Assembly (NCBI GenBank): GCA_949878485.1
Contig: CATLAM010000010.1
Location: forward strand, 1-39,845
Reading direction: 5' to 3'
Length of the DNA: 39,845 bases
Source of the DNA: an uncultured Eubacteriales bacterium
GTDB lineage: Bacteria; Bacillota; Clostridia; Christensenellales; UBA1242
The position numbers and the translations under genes were made by a program. The stretch's first letter is position 1, and every line of letters starts with the position of its first letter. The notes beneath the pieces were generated by a model that was not told the DNA's origin, did no database searches, and worked only from the letters and a program-made list of their open reading frames with translations. Below are positions 27,749 through 34,985 of the stretch, in pieces.

Positions 27749-28447
27749 TTAAACTAAAAACAAGATTGAAATGGCAATCAAAACTTGTGCAACATAGTAA
27801 GCGATATGATTAACATAAATTAAAATGCTGTTTGTTTTGTTGCCAAAATATTGCATAGAAAGCACAAGGTCAGAGATGAAGAACATAAACATTCCGCAAG
27901 CAAAAATCCAAAAGATTGGGTTGTAAATTGCAATGGAAACAGCAAAACAAAGCATTACACTTAAAACAAAACAATAAATAGTTGAAATAATTAATGATTT
28001 TCCAAAATTAATTTTAAGTGGTTTGGAAAGCAACATAACAGCAAGTGTAATGACAGTTGCAACACCAATTGCAATAAGTAAATTCCAAGGGAAAATATGG
28101 TTTACTTTTAAGACATTAAAGTTTATTGTTGCCAAGAAGTAAAAGACATGACCAATCATAAATGAAATTGTGCCTGCATTGAAATACACTTTTTCATCTT
28201 GTGTATACATGATTTTTAAGTCAAGCAAAATGTCGCCAATTAAACCAAAGATAAGCCCAACAACTATGTATAACGAAAAAGCCAAATCCTTGTTTGAAAC
28301 AATGGCAAAAATTCCGCTTAACACAAAACAAACGGAAGCAAAGATTTTAAGAATAAGAGAATATGTGTTTGCTTCTTTTGCTCTGAACCAACAAAACAAA
28401 ATGCCAAACACTATGCTGAAACCTGCCAAAATTAAACTGAATGTCAT
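27749..28447 (-). CDS. YhhN family membrane protein (lysoplasmalogenase-like)
   Basis: A 232-residue integral membrane protein with about eight hydrophobic helices. The family (YhhN/TMEM86) includes lysoplasmalogenases that hydrolyse the vinyl-ether bond of lysoplasmalogens. The conserved polar residues are in place: GLIFGLIGDILLDL in the third or fourth helix and the later ISDLVLS motif, both with the acidic residues expected of the active site. An upstream in-frame ATG would add 23 hydrophilic residues. The chosen ATG at 28447 is preceded by AAAGGAGAAGAC, which decides the start. The gene is convergent with tmk and divergent from the GlpA-like operon. Enzyme activity in bacteria with few plasmalogens is uncertain; plasmalogens do occur in anaerobic Clostridia, which would suit it. 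Confidence 0.85.
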   Translation of the reverse strand: MTFSLILAGFSIVFGILFCWFRAKEANTYSLILKIFASVCFVLSGIFAIVSNKDLAFSLYIVVGLIFGLIGDILLDLKIMYTQDEKVYFNAGTISFMIGHVFYFLATINFNVLKVNHIFPWNLLIAIGVATVITLAVMLLSKPLKINFGKSLIISTIYCFVLSVMLCFAVSIAIYNPIFWIFACGMFMFFISDLVLSMQYFGNKTNSILIYVNHIAYYVAQVLIAISILFLV

Positions 28448-28465
28448 GTCTTCTCCTTTCGATAT

Positions 28466-28494
28466 ATTGTAACATAAAATCCTTTGCTTATCAA
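28466..28494 (-). promoter_or_regulatory. Promoter of the YhhN-family gene
   Basis: On the minus strand TTGATA (28489-28494) and TACAAT (28466-28471) are separated by exactly 17 bp, giving a short leader before the ATG at 28447 that carries AAAGGAG. Confidence 0.7.
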
Positions 28495-28515
28495 AATAAA
28501 AGTTAAAGATTTCCA

Positions 28516-28545
28516 TTGACTTTTGGTAAGATTAGCGTTTAAAAT
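28516..28545 (+). promoter_or_regulatory. Promoter of the GlpA-like operon
   Basis: TTGACT (28516-28521) and TAAAAT (28540-28545) with an 18-bp spacer lie about 40 bp before the ATG at 28583. It is back-to-back with the YhhN-family promoter, only about 20 bp away, so the two could share a regulatory site. Confidence 0.6.
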
Positions 28546-28582
28546 ATATTTATATAAATTTGTTAATATGGAAAGAGGTGTT

Positions 28583-29998
28583 ATGAAAATTTATGATTGC
28601 ATTGTGATTGGTGCGGGTGTAGTTGGAACTTCCATTTTCAACAAACTTACTCGCATTGGCAAAACCTGCTTATTACTTGATAAAGCCAGTGATGTTGCTA
28701 CTGGTGCAAGCAAAGCCAACAGTGGCATAGTCCATGCGGGTTATGACCCAAAGCCAGAATCTTTAAAAGCCAAACTGAATGTAAGGGGGAACAAACTTTA
28801 TCCACAAATTTGTCAAAGGCTTGGTGTAAAACTTAATCATTGCGGAGCATTGGTGGTTGGAAATGATTTGGAAAAGATTGAATCATTGCATCAGCGTGCA
28901 AAATTGAATGGCGTTAAAACTGAGATTTGGGGAAAACAGCAAATTCAAAACAAAGTGCCTTGCATAAACGATGACATTAATTCTGCCTTATATGCAGTTG
29001 ATTCTTATGTTGTAAGTCCATATCTTTTCACCATTTCTCTTGCTGACGAAGCAATTTTAAATGGTGGGGAAATTGCACTTGAAGAAGATTTGATTTCAGT
29101 TAAGAAGAAAGATTGTTTTGAAATCACAACAAAGAAAGGCACATATTATTCAAATCACATCATCAACAGTGCTGGTGCGGGTTATAATGATGTCGCAAAG
29201 ATTTTAGGCACAGAGCAAAAACCATTAGAATTCAGACGCGGAGAATATTTTGTTTTTGACAAAACATACAACCTTGATGTTCCTTGCACAATTTTTCCTT
29301 TGCCAAGTGTTGTCAGCAAAGGGATTTTGGTTACTCCAACTGTTGACGGCAACTTCTTGGTTGGGCCAACAAGTGATGAAAGTGATGATTGCACAAAAGT
29401 TACAAGCAAAGGATTGCAAAAAATAAAAGAAAATGTTATGACAACAATTAAAGGGATAAATTTCAAAAAATCTATAAGACAGTTTTCAGGCATCAGAGTG
29501 ATTTGTGGAAATGATTTTGTCATAGAAAAATCAAAACTTGTGGACGGTGTCATAAATTTGGCGGGTTTGTGTTCTCCAGCGCTTACAAGTGCGCCTGCCA
29601 TAGCGGAAATGGTGCTTGACCTTTTAGGTTATGAAAATAAGGAACTTGACAATTTAAAACAAATTGAACCTTATGTGATGTTTAAAGATAAGCCTAAGGA
29701 CGAGCAGCAAAAATTGCTTGCTACTGATGAAAATTACAAAAACATTGTTTGTAAGTGTGAGAAAATTACAAAAGGTGATATATTGTTTGCGTTAAACAGA
29801 CCACTTAAGGTGCATTCAGTGGACGGAGTTAAACGCCGAACAAATGCTGGAATGGGTGGTTGTCAGGGTGGTTTTTGTTTTCCTAAAGTGGTGGAAAACA
29901 TTGCACAAGAAAATGGGATTGAGTTTGAAAAAGTTTTAAAGGAAAATCGTGGCAGTGAAGTGGCGGTTGGCGAAATAAGGGAGGTGCATCATGATTAA
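28583..29998 (+). CDS. GlpA-like FAD-dependent oxidoreductase with BFD-type [2Fe-2S] domain
   Basis: A 471-residue flavoprotein. The N-terminal Rossmann FAD site is GAGVVG (residues 10-15), followed by ATGASKANSGIVHAGYDP, typical of the DAO/glycerol-3-phosphate dehydrogenase family. The C-terminus has a BFD-like iron-sulfur domain with C390, C392, C427 and C432 (C-x-C and C-x4-C spacing). This layout matches anaerobic glycerol-3-phosphate dehydrogenase subunit A and its many Bacillota relatives. It is the first of three tightly packed genes and overlaps the next by 8 bp. Two upstream in-frame starts exist; the ATG at 28583 is chosen because GAAAGAGGTG lies just before it. No glycerol kinase or glycerol facilitator is in the window, so glycerol-3-phosphate as substrate is inference. 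Confidence 0.87.
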   Translation: MKIYDCIVIGAGVVGTSIFNKLTRIGKTCLLLDKASDVATGASKANSGIVHAGYDPKPESLKAKLNVRGNKLYPQICQRLGVKLNHCGALVVGNDLEKIESLHQRAKLNGVKTEIWGKQQIQNKVPCINDDINSALYAVDSYVVSPYLFTISLADEAILNGGEIALEEDLISVKKKDCFEITTKKGTYYSNHIINSAGAGYNDVAKILGTEQKPLEFRRGEYFVFDKTYNLDVPCTIFPLPSVVSKGILVTPTVDGNFLVGPTSDESDDCTKVTSKGLQKIKENVMTTIKGINFKKSIRQFSGIRVICGNDFVIEKSKLVDGVINLAGLCSPALTSAPAIAEMVLDLLGYENKELDNLKQIEPYVMFKDKPKDEQQKLLATDENYKNIVCKCEKITKGDILFALNRPLKVHSVDGVKRRTNAGMGGCQGGFCFPKVVENIAQENGIEFEKVLKENRGSEVAVGEIREVHHD

Positions 29999-31214
29999 CA
30001 CAGATGTTTTGGTTATTGGTGGTGGACCTGCTGGAATGGCTGCTGCTTTGTCTGCTTCTGAAAATGGCAGTAAAGTTGTTCTTGTGGAACGCGACAACAT
30101 CTTAGGTGGGATTTTAAATCAATGTATTCACAATGGTTTTGGGCTGCATTATTTTCATGAAGAACTGACAGGTCCCGAATTTGCATACCGTTTTAGAAAA
30201 CTTGTTGAAGCAGACAAAAACATAACAGTTTACACCAACACATTAGTCACAAAAATAGGCGAAAAGTTTGTTGAAGTTATGGGTGCGTTGGGAAATGAAA
30301 GAATAAACGCCAAAGCGATTGTGCTTGCAATGGGTTGTCACGAACGCACAGCGGGAAACATCAATTTGTGTGGAACACGACCTATGGGTGTGCTTACTGC
30401 TGGCACTGTGCAGAAAATGGTCAACATAGATGGCAAAATAGTGGGAAAGGACGTTGTTATTTTAGGAAGTGGCGACATTGGACTTATCATGGCAAGAAGG
30501 TTGACATTGGAAGGTGCTAAGGTCCATATGGTTTTGGAAATAAATCAAACAAGCAGTGGTCTTAGACGAAACATCATGCAATGTTTGGAAGATTTTGACA
30601 TTCCACTTTTATTTTCTCACACTGTATTTGAAGTGGTTGGTCGTGACCGAGTTGAAGGAATTTATTATGGCGAAGTTGATGAAAATTTTAAGCCTATTGA
30701 AAGCACAAGAAAATTTTTAAAATGTGACACGGTTGTTCTTTCTGTTGGGCTTGTTCCTGAAATGGCAGTGGCAAATTTCGTTAAAACTTCAAACATAACG
30801 AATGGCGCTGTTGTCAATGAATTTTATCAAACTGAAAAAGGATGGTTATTTTCTTGTGGCAACATTTTGCATGTTCATGACTTGGTGGACAATGTTGCTT
30901 TGGAAGCTAAACAAGCAGGAAAGTTTGCCAGCCTTTATGCTTCAAATAAATTGTTGGCAAGCGACAATGTTTTGGAAGTCGAACATTCCAAAGATTTCTC
31001 TTATGCTTTGCCTGCCACAATTTTTGCTGGGCAAGGAAACACTGAAATTAAATTTAGACTTAAAGCAAAAATTATTAAAAAAACAATAGTGGCTAAATGC
31101 GGAGATGTTATTTTAGGCAAAAAGTTTGTGCTTGCGGGTGTTCCGGGGGAGATGATGAGTATAACTTTTGACAAAAGCGGAGCAAACAAAAAAATAAGTT
31201 TGGAAATTGTGTAG
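29991..31214 (+). CDS. GlpB-like FAD/NAD(P)-binding oxidoreductase
   Basis: A 407-residue two-dinucleotide-site flavoprotein. The first Rossmann motif GGGPAG (residues 10-15) lies in VLVIGGGPAGMAAALSAS; a second, VVILGSGDIGL, binds NAD(P)H or supports the FAD site. The GCHERTAG-to-RPMGVLTAG stretch is typical of the partner oxidoreductases found beside GlpA-like proteins. It starts inside the last codons of the upstream gene with a very strong GGGAGGTG site, indicating translational coupling, and its stop is 6 bp before the DUF1667 gene start. Probably an electron-transfer subunit linking the GlpA-like dehydrogenase to NAD(P)H or another carrier; the partner is not known from the sequence. 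Confidence 0.85.
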   Translation: MINTDVLVIGGGPAGMAAALSASENGSKVVLVERDNILGGILNQCIHNGFGLHYFHEELTGPEFAYRFRKLVEADKNITVYTNTLVTKIGEKFVEVMGALGNERINAKAIVLAMGCHERTAGNINLCGTRPMGVLTAGTVQKMVNIDGKIVGKDVVILGSGDIGLIMARRLTLEGAKVHMVLEINQTSSGLRRNIMQCLEDFDIPLLFSHTVFEVVGRDRVEGIYYGEVDENFKPIESTRKFLKCDTVVLSVGLVPEMAVANFVKTSNITNGAVVNEFYQTEKGWLFSCGNILHVHDLVDNVALEAKQAGKFASLYASNKLLASDNVLEVEHSKDFSYALPATIFAGQGNTEIKFRLKAKIIKKTIVAKCGDVILGKKFVLAGVPGEMMSITFDKSGANKKISLEIV

Positions 31215-31220
31215 GTGATT

Positions 31221-31565
31221 ATGGAAGAAGAAAAAAAGATGATTTGCATTATGTGTCCAATGGGATGCGAACTTACTGTTAAAAAAACAGAAAACGATGT
31301 GCAGGTTTCAGGCAACACTTGCATGCGTGGAGTTACATTTGCAAAAGAAGAAATCTCAAATCCAAAGCGTGTTGTGACAACTTTGGTTAAAACAGCAAAC
31401 GGAGTTAAATCTTGCAAAACAACAAAACCAATTCCAAAAGAATTAATGTTTGATTGTGTCAAAGAAATTGAAAAACTTAAACTTGACAAAGTTGAATTTG
31501 GTCAAGTTTTAATCAAACAAGTGCTTGGCACAGACGCTGATGTGATTGTCACTTCAAATGATTAA
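31221..31565 (+). CDS. DUF1667 iron-sulfur-type protein
   Basis: A 114-residue protein with CIMCPMGC near the N-terminus (C9, C12, C16) and a fourth cysteine C34 in GNTCMRG, a ferredoxin- or molybdopterin-oxidoreductase-like cluster site. The segment SNPKRVVTTLVK is the conserved continuation of the DUF1667 family, which regularly follows the two flavoproteins seen here. It probably supplies an extra electron-carrying cluster to the complex. The ATG at 31221 is used rather than the GTG at 31215 because AGGTG, overlapping the previous stop, makes its ribosome site. It is the last gene of the operon. Confidence 0.88.
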   Translation: MEEEKKMICIMCPMGCELTVKKTENDVQVSGNTCMRGVTFAKEEISNPKRVVTTLVKTANGVKSCKTTKPIPKELMFDCVKEIEKLKLDKVEFGQVLIKQVLGTDADVIVTSND

Positions 31566-31591
31566 AAAAGACTGAATATTCAGTCTTTTTT
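31564..31591. terminator. Bidirectional terminator overlapping the end of the YwaF-like gene
   Basis: AAAAAAGACTGAATATTCAGTCTTTTTT is a perfect palindrome directly after the DUF1667 stop. On the other strand its arm encodes the last codons (K-K-D-stop) of the convergent YwaF-like gene, so the stem is partly coding. Confidence 0.85.
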
Positions 31592-32359
31592 AATTGCTTT
31601 CATTATTATTTCAAATGACGGGTCATCATCTTTCTTTTTAAACTTGTCATAAAGCATAAATGGTGTAATTGTTATGATTGATAAAATCAAAATTAAAACT
31701 GCATAAGTCCAAATGTGAGATTGATTTGGAAACAAGTTGAATGGTAAACCGTTTTCCATAAGGTAAAGATAATTTGCACCTTCAATTGTCAGGTTTGCAA
31801 TCATAGACCAACCAACAAGAAGAGCCAAGATGACAAAAGGTTGCCAAATTTGCTTTTTTAAATCTACTTTAAAATAACCACTTGCAAGACAGGCAATCAC
31901 TACAGTTGGCATCATGAAATGCAGAAGTAAACTTTCATAGTGCAAGAAAGACAAAGTTGACAGATAATAATAATCGCCAAAAATGAAAGTCAGAACTCCG
32001 CCAAAGAAGGTTACAACCATTACAGCAAAGAAGAATTTTTTTGTTTTTGTCAGAAAGAAAGCGGGGAACACAAAACTCATTACATGGCACAAGTGCCAAG
32101 GCAGAACTTCCCAAAAGGTTTGTTTTCCGCTGAGCCAGAGAAGTAACATTCGGAAAACGCGAAAGAATATCATCATCCAACAGAGAACGGTTGTCATTTT
32201 CATGGCAAAGTTTTTATATTTTCTGCATAAAAACCAGCAAGCAATCAGCCAAACAGTAAGAAAAACCATTAAAATAATGTGAAGTGTGCACCATAGTCCT
32301 GACCCAACACCCATGACTTCTTTGTTTTCAATCAACCAATCATAAAAAGTAAAATTCAT
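31580..32359 (-). CDS. YwaF/TIGR02206-family integral membrane protein
   Basis: A 259-residue protein with about seven transmembrane helices and no known enzymatic role. Family features: the LPWHLCHVMSF segment in the middle (a conserved Leu-Pro-x-His-x-Cys stretch) and, later, a Gly-Ala-Asn-Tyr-x-x-Leu run followed by NGLPFN near the last helices. The ATG has AGGAGAAATAA upstream. It is a single-gene unit with its own promoter, convergent with the DUF1667 operon, and its stop codon lies within the shared terminator hairpin. Family assignment is from motif memory; function is unknown. Confidence 0.78.
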   Translation of the reverse strand: MNFTFYDWLIENKEVMGVGSGLWCTLHIILMVFLTVWLIACWFLCRKYKNFAMKMTTVLCWMMIFFRVFRMLLLWLSGKQTFWEVLPWHLCHVMSFVFPAFFLTKTKKFFFAVMVVTFFGGVLTFIFGDYYYLSTLSFLHYESLLLHFMMPTVVIACLASGYFKVDLKKQIWQPFVILALLVGWSMIANLTIEGANYLYLMENGLPFNLFPNQSHIWTYAVLILILSIITITPFMLYDKFKKKDDDPSFEIIMKAIKKD

Positions 32360-32381
32360 TTATTTCTCCTGATTTCATTTT

Positions 32382-32410
32382 AATATAAACAAACTCAATT
32401 TTCCTAACAA
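32382..32410 (-). promoter_or_regulatory. Probable promoter of the YwaF-like gene
   Basis: On the minus strand TTGTTA (32405-32410) and TATATT (32382-32387) are separated by 17 bp, ending 22 bp before the ATG at 32359. The -35 box is only a partial match. Confidence 0.45.
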
Positions 32411-32427
32411 ATTGACAAACTAAACAA

Positions 32428-32458
32428 TAAAAAAGTGTCGAAGAATAAACTTGACACT
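32428..32458 (-). terminator. Terminator of the inositol-monophosphatase-family gene
   Basis: On the minus strand AGTGTCAAG and CTTCGACACT pair (9 bp with one bulged C) around TTTATT, followed by TTTTTTATTG. It lies just after the stop at 32467. Confidence 0.8.
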
Positions 32459-32466
32459 ATAATGGA

Positions 32467-33357
32467 TTATTTTGTTGTTTTACGTTTGGTTTGTTGTTTT
32501 TTATCAGTTTCAGGTTTTGATGTTTTCTTGCTTGTTTTGGTGGCTGAAACTTTCTTTGTTGGTTTTGCAGATTTAGTTTGTTTTTCTGCAATTTTCTTAT
32601 TTTCTTCTAAAGCAACTTTGGCGTATTCATGAGCGTTTTCAAGAATATCTAAAACTTCTTGGCTGTTTGCAAACAAAGTTGCACGCCCAACATTTTTATG
32701 GAAACAACCTGCTTCTTCCATAAGTAAATTCCCTGGGCGTATATCCCAAGGATTGCCATTTTGTGCAATGTAAGCACCAAAGTTTCCTTCTGCAGTGTAA
32801 ATGGAATTTATGCAACTTGCGTTAAGTCGGCGATAGCGTAAAAGTTTGTTATAAAGGTATGCACATGCCTTGTTTTCATATTCAATGTTTTTAAGTTCAA
32901 TGGCATACACAGATTTAAGTGCTGGCTTTACATGACAGACAAATTTTTTGCCGTTTTTAAAAGCACCACCATTTTTAATGGCTATGTATTCAGATTTATC
33001 ATTTGGGCGATATATAGCCGATGCTTTTGTTTCATTGTCTTCAACATATGCCATTTGAATGCCCCAAGCATCAATTCCGTTGGCAAAGTTGATTGTTCCG
33101 TCAATAGGGTCAATGACAAAATATGTTCCACCGTCTTGGACTTTGGAATTAAATTCTTCGCTGATAACTTTTACGCCACTGAAGTTTTTGTTTAACTTTG
33201 AAATTATGTATTCTTCAATTGAAGTGTCAAGTGTTGTCACTAAATCAAACTCATTTTTATCATTAATTTCAATGGCTTGTTTAGAACAAACTTTGTATGC
33301 TTTTTTAATTGTTTTAAGCATGAAATCTGCAATTTTTTTATATTCTTTATTTTCCAT
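32467..33357 (-). CDS. Inositol monophosphatase family protein with Lys/Thr-rich tail
   Basis: A 296-residue Mg2+-dependent sugar or inositol phosphate phosphatase, cytoplasmic. The metal-site motifs are present: EE at 67-68 (ISEEF), DPIDGT at 83-88, and WD at 204-205 in PWDIRPGNLLMEEAG. The catalytic domain ends near residue 252. A further 44 residues are mainly Lys, Thr and Ser (KSAKPTKKVSATKTSKKTSK), a disordered basic tail absent from typical family members, perhaps for nucleic-acid or membrane contact. The start is set at the ATG at 33357. An ATG two codons upstream and a longer frame exist, but a promoter places the transcript start at this ATG, suggesting a leaderless mRNA; no AGGAG is present. 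Substrate unknown (inositol-1-P, fructose-1,6-bisP and 3'-phosphoadenosine phosphate are family options). Confidence 0.87.
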   Translation of the reverse strand: MENKEYKKIADFMLKTIKKAYKVCSKQAIEINDKNEFDLVTTLDTSIEEYIISKLNKNFSGVKVISEEFNSKVQDGGTYFVIDPIDGTINFANGIDAWGIQMAYVEDNETKASAIYRPNDKSEYIAIKNGGAFKNGKKFVCHVKPALKSVYAIELKNIEYENKACAYLYNKLLRYRRLNASCINSIYTAEGNFGAYIAQNGNPWDIRPGNLLMEEAGCFHKNVGRATLFANSQEVLDILENAHEYAKVALEENKKIAEKQTKSAKPTKKVSATKTSKKTSKPETDKKQQTKRKTTK

Positions 33358-33363
33358 ACCCAT

Positions 33364-33393
33364 ATTATATTTTATTTTGAATTTAAAAGTCAA
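33364..33393 (-). promoter_or_regulatory. Promoter giving a probable leaderless transcript
   Basis: On the minus strand TTGACT (33388-33393), an 18-bp spacer and a perfect TATAAT (33364-33369) lie so close to the gene that a start 7 bases after the -10 box falls on the A of the ATG at 33357. Confidence 0.72.
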
Positions 33394-33410
33394 CTTTATG
33401 AAAACAATAA

Positions 33411-33438
33411 ATAAAAAAATGACCTATTTTTAGGTCAT
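33411..33438 (-). terminator. Terminator of the processive-type glycosyltransferase gene
   Basis: On the minus strand ATGACCTA, a four-base A loop and TAGGTCAT form a perfect 8-bp stem followed by seven T residues, starting about 5 bp after the stop at 33443. Confidence 0.85.
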
Positions 33439-33442
33439 ATTT

Positions 33443-34738
33443 TTAATTGTTGATTTCCGAGATTTTCTTTGAATCTTCGTGTGGAATCTTTTTCCATTGA
33501 ACATTTTTCTTAAACAAGCAAACGATTGCAATTGGAATGTAGGTCAACAAAAAGATTGGAAATGCTGCAGAGAATTTAATTTTTTCCCAGTAAGTTGTCT
33601 TAACGCGTTTTCTTTCACGAATGAGAAGAATCAAAGCGTAGAAGAAAAGTAACATAAAGCATATTGCCAGAATTAAACCGTTCACAATAAGGAACACCAA
33701 CAGCGATGAAGCAAAACCAATTGAAATTGAGGTTACTATGTTTGCGGCAAGTTGATACATAAAATAGAAGAAACCCCAGAAGAATGTGATTGGTGTGAAT
33801 GGGAAGATCATCAGCATCATTTCATATTTAGAAAAGAAATTGCAAGCAAACATTGACATGAACAATGAACCGAAATATCCAAGGAAGCATTGATAGAAGC
33901 CTTTTTGCCAACGCATACGTTGATTCCAACTTGCTTTAAAGGTTGTTGGTTGTTCATCATAGAAAATGGCGTCGTCACAATACATAACTTTTTTGCCCTT
34001 AGCGATTGTTCCAGCACTGAATTCAATGTCTTCTGTCATGGTTTTATATTTCCAACCATCTTCAAAATTCAAAACCTTTGAGCTTACCAAGAAGCCTGTT
34101 CCTGAAACGAAAGTTGAAGTGTTTAAAATTGATCTTGGGCTGTGCATGAATCTGCATTCACGCAAGAAGCACATTGCTGTTGAAGCGGCGATCCAGTTTG
34201 CATTGAAGTTTTTTGAATTTCTGTAACTTGTAAGAACTTCTGCACCACTGTCAAATGCTTTGTTCATTTCTTTTACATAGTTTTTGTCAAGAAGATTGTC
34301 AGCGTCAAAAACAAAGAAAGCGTCTGGAATGTAGTCTGGGAAAGTTTCTCTGATGTTTTTAAACATATAATCCAAAGCAAAACCCTTTCCAATTTTTTCA
34401 AGGTTATGTCTTTCAAACACATGAACAAAAAGTTCTTCTCCGCCTGCTTCTTTGGCAACTTTTGCAGTGTTGTCTGTGCAGTTGTCGGCAACAACAAAAA
34501 CTTTCAATTTGCTTAAATCATAATCTTGAAGTTTAATGCTTTCAATTAAATGTCCAATAACCTTTTCTTCATTTCTTCCAGCAATCAAGATTGCATAATT
34601 GTGGTCTTCCTTTGCGTCTGGATATTTCTTTTTACCAAAAAGTCCGATGAAGATTAAAACAATTTGATATAAGAAAAAAAATGTTATCAAAGATGTTATC
34701 ACTAAGTTTACGATGAACAGTATATCTAACACATTCAT
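33443..34738 (-). CDS. Family 2 glycosyltransferase, processive membrane type
   Basis: A 431-residue inner-membrane enzyme transferring sugar from a nucleotide donor, cytoplasmic active site. One N-terminal helix (about 7-34) is followed by a GT-A domain: RNEE (55-58), D85 in VVADNCTDN, DAD at 145-147, TED at 235-237 and QRMRW at 273-277, i.e. the D, DxD, D, QxxRW set of processive enzymes such as cellulose, hyaluronan and poly-GlcNAc synthases. Three or four C-terminal helices could form the export channel. The ATG has AGGAAAGGAT upstream. It is monocistronic, with an upstream palindrome over its promoter. The sugar is unknown and no cyclic-di-GMP PilZ domain is present. Likely product: an exopolysaccharide or a glycolipid. 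Confidence 0.87.
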   Translation of the reverse strand: MNVLDILFIVNLVITSLITFFFLYQIVLIFIGLFGKKKYPDAKEDHNYAILIAGRNEEKVIGHLIESIKLQDYDLSKLKVFVVADNCTDNTAKVAKEAGGEELFVHVFERHNLEKIGKGFALDYMFKNIRETFPDYIPDAFFVFDADNLLDKNYVKEMNKAFDSGAEVLTSYRNSKNFNANWIAASTAMCFLRECRFMHSPRSILNTSTFVSGTGFLVSSKVLNFEDGWKYKTMTEDIEFSAGTIAKGKKVMYCDDAIFYDEQPTTFKASWNQRMRWQKGFYQCFLGYFGSLFMSMFACNFFSKYEMMLMIFPFTPITFFWGFFYFMYQLAANIVTSISIGFASSLLVFLIVNGLILAICFMLLFFYALILLIRERKRVKTTYWEKIKFSAAFPIFLLTYIPIAIVCLFKKNVQWKKIPHEDSKKISEINN

Positions 34739-34758
34739 TTTTTTATCCTTTCCTTTAA

Positions 34759-34789
34759 ATTATAGTCTTATATAGTATACTATATATAG
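34759..34789 (-). promoter_or_regulatory. Glycosyltransferase promoter with overlapping palindromic operator
   Basis: A perfect TATAAT (minus strand, 34759-34764) has no -35 box at the right distance. Instead an 18-bp perfect palindrome, TATATAGTATACTATATA (34769-34786), covers the spacer and -35 region. That placement suits a dimeric regulator. The element ACTATATATAG (34779-34789) recurs at 34902. Confidence 0.45.
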
Positions 34790-34859
34790 AAACATAAAAC
34801 AAGTATTTTGCATAAAAATTTTAAATTTGAAGTTAAAAAATGCTTTTGAAGTCTTTGAT

Positions 34860-34887
34860 TTGTCGCATAGTTGGTTATAATTATAAT
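34860..34887 (+). promoter_or_regulatory. Possible plus-strand intergenic promoter
   Basis: TTGTCG (34860-34865), a 16-bp spacer and TATAAT (34882-34887) point away from the glycosyltransferase gene. A start near 34894 is followed by the palindrome ACTATATATAGT at 34902-34913. AT-rich context makes chance matches likely. Confidence 0.3.
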
Positions 34888-34893
34888 ATTAAA

Positions 34894-34985
34894 ATTTTTT
34901 AACTATATATAGTATGTGTAAAAAAACAAAAAATTTTCTTGATAATTTGATTAGATGAAACAAGGGGAACACCCTTTGTTTTTAA
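34894..34985 (+). ncRNA. Candidate small RNA (speculative)
   Basis: The stretch from the predicted plus-strand start to a hairpin with a T-tail (stem of AACAA/GGG with CCC/TTGTT, 34959-34980, one bulge, then a T-run) is about 90 nt and has no convincing reading frame. It ends antisense to the last few bases of the zinc-ribbon gene. The hairpin could instead terminate that minus-strand gene, though its T-run is better on the plus strand. The rest of 34739-34981 is AT-rich with no gene. Confidence 0.22.
34958..34983. terminator. Intergenic hairpin at the end of the zinc-ribbon gene
   Basis: AACAAGGG and CCCTTTGTT pair with one bulged T around GAACA. On the plus strand a T-run follows; on the minus strand the tail is only TTTC. 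It overlaps the stop region of the minus-strand gene at 34982. Confidence 0.45.

Noticed and set aside
29182..29601. Minus-strand open frame of 139 codons inside the GlpA-like gene
   Set aside because: Antisense of a well-supported flavoprotein gene; no independent signals.
31001..31489. Minus-strand open frame of 162 codons over the GlpB-like and DUF1667 genes
   Set aside because: It lies opposite two genes with clear motifs and has Ser/Phe/Thr-rich composition typical of antisense.
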